From: Tribonema minus
Lineage: Eukaryota; Sar; Xanthophyceae; Tribonematales; Tribonemataceae
DNA length: 64,000 nucleotides
Assembly (NCBI GenBank): GCA_017506865.1
Contig: JAFCMP010000334.1
Coordinates: forward strand, 620,001-684,000
Direction: 5' to 3'
Below the pieces are notes generated by a model. It did no database searches and was not told the DNA's origin. It saw only the letters and a list, made by a program, of their open reading frames with translations. A program made the translations under genes and the position numbers. Shown here in pieces: positions 60,600-64,000 of this stretch (its first letter is position 1; every line of letters begins with the position of its first letter).

Positions 60600-63249
60600 T
60601 CTACCAATACTCATCCTCGAAGCAACCCCTTGCTTGCTGGCGCGAGGCTTGCTCTGCGCAGTGAGCCACATAAGCGCCGCCAGCACCGCTAGTACGGTGT
60701 CGGTTCTGCACGAGTCATGTGGCCACATGCTGCAACGCTATCAAAGTAGATGTAGCGCCACGCTCAGCACGTCCGGTTCGCACCTCACTTGAAGTGCGCG
60801 CTCACGTCACGTCACGTCGCGCGCTGGTCGCGTCCGGCGGCTGGCAGCTGCGCGCCGCGGTTTCAGTGCGTTGCTGACTCGAAGTGTTGAGCGCGGAAGC
60901 TTGCGCGTGCAGTGGGCAGGCACGACGGCAGCGTTGCGCGCAGTCGAGCGAGACTACCCACGTGCTGCATGATGGCGGCATCCGCGGGCATGCTCATGAA
61001 GCGCGCCGCACCTTCATTTGCTAAAACAGCGCGAGGAGCATTTGAAGCACACTAGCAAACTGAGCGTGCACAAGGCGGCAGCATCGACCCTGGGCAGCAC
61101 CTGGGTCCCGGAGGCACCGGCGCCAGCTCCGCCACCAGCACAGCAAGAAGGTGACAGGACTGCAGCTGCAGCTGCACATGATGTTGTACTTGATGGCATT
61201 GCTCAGTGTCTGCAGTTACAATGAAGCCGTAGGCATCTGACCCAGAGTGCGCTTGCGGACTCCGGACGCCGTTGCCACTGTCACAAGTGCTTGCGGACAT
61301 GGACTCCGGAAGCGGCGCTGCAACGGCCGGGCTATTATAGCTGCTGCAGGGCAAGCAGCGCACACAAGAACTTGCCGGATTCCGGTCGCAGCCCGTGCAG
61401 TCCTCCATCGGCGCGGCATTCCTTACCGAGCCTATGTATTACTCAACGGCCACATTTGACGGAAGCATTGATGGCTACAGCTGTAACCATGGTGTTCAAG
61501 CGGTTCATCGTAGTGGAGCAGCACTGCGGCAGACGGCACTTTGTAGGCAGTGCAGACATTGCCGGGCAGCTGCCGCAGCTTGCAGGCGCGTATCTGTCAA
61601 GCACCATGCGTCAAGCACATATGTCACCATCTTGCACAACCGTGTGACTGCGTCAAGCAGCGCAATACTGCCGCAGCGGCTGCACCTCAAGGCAGGGCCA
61701 GTCGGCGACAACTATTATAATTTGTATTATACACGTCATTGCTGGCGTCTCCAAGAGATCGCAGAATGGGCATCGTGCTGCCTTCCGATGCCGTTCCGGC
61801 CATCGGCTACAATGACGGGATGCGTCAACTGCTGCTCAATGACAAGGTAGAAGTACCACACATAGTTGAACCTGCAGCTTCAAGGCATACGCTCAAACTT
61901 CTGTTGAATCTGTGTTTTTTCTTCAATGCACATCCAGACACTCAAGGTGTTCACAAGATACAGTACTACTGGTAGATTATATAGCCCGAAAATTAGTACA
62001 TGTGCATCAACTGTAGTTGTAAACTCTCCAACTCGGAGCTCCTTTTGACTTTAATCATCAACGTGAACGCCGTTCAACGTTGTCATCACTGGCATGTAAA
62101 AGCGGTGTCGTGCTAAACACAAGGCAATCTGCCCGACAAGTTTGAGACTTGTGTAGTAATACTCTGCGCAAGGTAAGCGACCATGAGAGGGCGGTCAGCA
62201 CCAACGCCTACCAAACGATCAGGCTCAGCAGGCTGAATATATAGGTGCCCCTGAAACCCTTGAGGCATGTGCAACCCACATATGTAGCTGGCGCAAGCAC
62301 GCCCATCGCTGGCAGCCTTTAGGTATCCTCATCAGGAGGCTCATTCTTTGGCACACAAGTGGTTGAGCCATGATAATGATCTAGCAGCTGCATCATTGAC
62401 ACACTGTGGAATGATGCTCATCTGCTTGAAGAATCTGCTTCCGCCAGAGGTTTTGGTGAGCGCTGCTGCGCAAACCTGAGGTGACACGTCCTGCCCGCCC
62501 AAAGGGGCGGCAAACACTACCACAGCTCCAGCATTGGCGGCGAATTCGGTTGACTGGCAATCTGCAACCTTTCATACACTTTGTGGAATTCTGCAAGATC
62601 TCGAGATCAAGATCAGCAGTATCTGTTTCAGCTACAGGGGCCCTGGGTGTCAGCTCTCAGGTCTGAAACTTTAAATTTGTAGCGATATGAACCGCTACAA
62701 GTACAACAGATTGCCACCGGACCCCAGGAACAAGTGTGTGCCAGTGGATGCTGCGTTCAACTTGGTGGTCAAACAATGTGGTGGACAAACAAAGTGCGGC
62801 AGGGTGGACTAAACTTCATCTGGCGTATGTGCTGCAATCAGGCTTCAGACGCGGCATGATACATCTATGTGAAACAGCCCGCGTGCTGCACTGAAGCACA
62901 AAAGCGATCATGCAAGCAAAAGAGGTGCCCCACCGATTATCAAGCCGCTGACGCATGTGGAGATGGGCGAGTACGAGCGCGTAAAGCGCTTCAGGATAAT
63001 TGCGGCAGTGACTGTGTGCAAGATGGAATGTTCAATTAAACAGTGGCCCCTTGCACTTGCTGATACTACTGTACTGCACAAGCCAAAAGTGATCTGCACC
63101 ACCTACTACTGTACAGAGACAAAGCCACATGCACAAGTGCGTGTCGAAGTGTATGCGGGGGGCAGTAGCACCGTAACGTACCGGCTGCAGAGACGTCGCC
63201 GATGACGCCGTAAGATGATCCGCAAGTCCTCATCAGCAGGACTGCCTTA
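60600..63249. other. Inter-paralogue region, no gene assigned
   Basis: 60700-61030 resembles the 5' flank of paralogue 1 (about 50.87-51.2 kb). Open frames at 61018-61224 and 61739-61975 are unrecognised. 62220-63245 duplicates 58050-59062. Confidence 0.45.
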
Positions 63250-64000
63250 CTAATGTTGAGTGCTGATGTAGGCCCTCATGCGCTCCCGCTGCGTCGCATT
63301 GCGGTATGTGCCGTTATCAACCAGACCAAGAAGTCGCTGCGTGTCGCGCTGGCGACCGCACTGCTCCACCAGATACGCCAACACGGGCACATGGCCACTA
63401 CGCACTGCGTCGTCAACCGCGCTCTGTGGCAACGCACTCTTCTCCTTGACGAGCCAGCGCACGATATGAACGTGGCCGCCACACTTCGCCCGCTGCAACA
63501 TTGTTGAAAGCATGTCGCCCTCGAGCTTGTGCTGCTCACAATGAGCGGTTTCGCCAGCTTTGAGCGACGCCACGCAGCGGAACAGCACCCTTCCGTGGTC
63601 CAGTAGGAACTGCAGGGTGCTGAGCTGACCCGCTTCAGCAGCCGCACCGCAGAAGCTGTGCAGAGAGCAGGGTCCCCAGTCGTTTTGACGCTGCGACAGC
63701 CACGTTAGCGCCGCGCCTTTGTCTCCGTGCCGTACCAGCTGCAGCCCCACTATGTGCCAGCTAGTCTTGTCCATGACGTTCCGTTCCGCCGACGGCAGCT
63801 GCCAGAAGAGTGCGTGCAAGAGGCTAACGTTGCAGTGCTCAGCGGCGCCATTGATCGTGGCGTACCTCGGGTGCAGGCCCAGCTGGTGCAGGCGCTGCAC
63901 TACGGCAAGGGATCCTGACGCGCCAGCGGCATAGCTGAGGGGGAACTTGCGGCCCTGCGTAGCCTGGAGGTGCTGCGACAAGCCATCCTTGAAGCCGCAG
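63250..64000 (-). CDS. F-box-like/ankyrin-like paralogue 3, C-terminal part, cut by window end
   Basis: Open from the window end (CGFKDGLSQ) to a TAG at 63252-63250. Ankyrin-like units include YAAGASGSLAVVQRLHQLG, GGHVHIVRWLVKEKS and SGHVPVLAYLVEQCG. The C-terminus ends RERMRAYISTQH, without the deletion that breaks paralogue 2. Many silent differences from paralogue 2 suggest the frame was kept under selection, though the N-terminal half is not visible. The last 300 codons of this family align throughout. Confidence 0.7.
   Translation of the reverse strand, partial: CGFKDGLSQHLQATQGRKFPLSYAAGASGSLAVVQRLHQLGLHPRYATINGAAEHCNVSLLHALFWQLPSAERNVMDKTSWHIVGLQLVRHGDKGAALTWLSQRQNDWGPCSLHSFCGAAAEAGQLSTLQFLLDHGRVLFRCVASLKAGETAHCEQHKLEGDMLSTMLQRAKCGGHVHIVRWLVKEKSALPQSAVDDAVRSGHVPVLAYLVEQCGRQRDTQRLLGLVDNGTYRNATQRERMRAYISTQH

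Larger units (their letters stand above)
58050..64000. repeat. Tandem segmental duplication, about 4.2 kb offset
   Basis: 58050-60100 matches 62220-64000 and beyond, including intergenic text such as aggtatcctcatcaggaggc (58190 and 62322) and cagagacgtcgccgatgacg (59019 and 63188). It carries paralogues 2 and 3. Confidence 0.82.

Overview
The window is nuclear DNA of a GC-rich, intron-rich eukaryote, most likely a unicellular protist or microalga. Genes are split into 40-380 nt exons joined by GT-AG introns (one GC-AG), with no operons, Shine-Dalgarno sites or bacterial gene packing. TTAGGG-type telomere-like repeats recur inside introns. Ankyrin-like paralogues with GCPW-style repeats recall stramenopile and haptophyte algae, but that placement is inference. 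I read exons by hand from reading frame, splice sites and phase. Three gene models chain together with every junction in phase.

Layout. 1-11736 (+): last ten exons of a multi-EF-hand protein that begins before the window. 12899-19096 (-): complete seven-exon TPR protein of kinesin-light-chain type, 468 aa. 19494-44981 (+): a 27-exon gene encoding 1171 aa with two calponin-homology (actin-binding) domains, a degenerate M20 metallopeptidase domain, a Pro/Ser-rich linker and a CAP/SCP domain. 47190-47312 (+): a 40-residue Cys-rich protein of a small conserved eukaryotic family. 49253-64000: three minus-strand paralogues of an F-box-like/ankyrin-like gene (one with a frameshift, one a clear pseudogene, one cut by the window end), a separate two-exon plus-strand ankyrin-like gene, and an eroded minus-strand locus with TPR-like and possibly SET/MYND-like pieces. 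The two right-hand paralogues lie in a segmental duplication offset by about 4.2 kb.

The most striking feature is inside the introns. Most introns of the three large genes carry diverged direct copies of the edge of the neighbouring exon. Copies of an exon's start, with its own AG acceptor, lie upstream of that exon; copies of an exon's end, with its own GT donor, lie downstream. These 'exon echoes' come in groups of one to ten, often 120-220 bp apart and interleaved with TTAGGG-like repeats. They make up a large share of intron length and explain most repeats in the first 45 kb. A simple explanation is repeated tandem duplication across splice junctions, which is harmless because only the copy next to the intact exon is needed. 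A role as decoy splice sites is also possible.

The second unusual item is the protein of the 27-exon gene. Its M20 domain has the family's overall layout but has lost most metal ligands, so it is probably a pseudo-enzyme. It is joined within single exons to actin-binding CH domains on one side and, through a proline-rich linker, to a CAP domain on the other, with no signal peptide visible.
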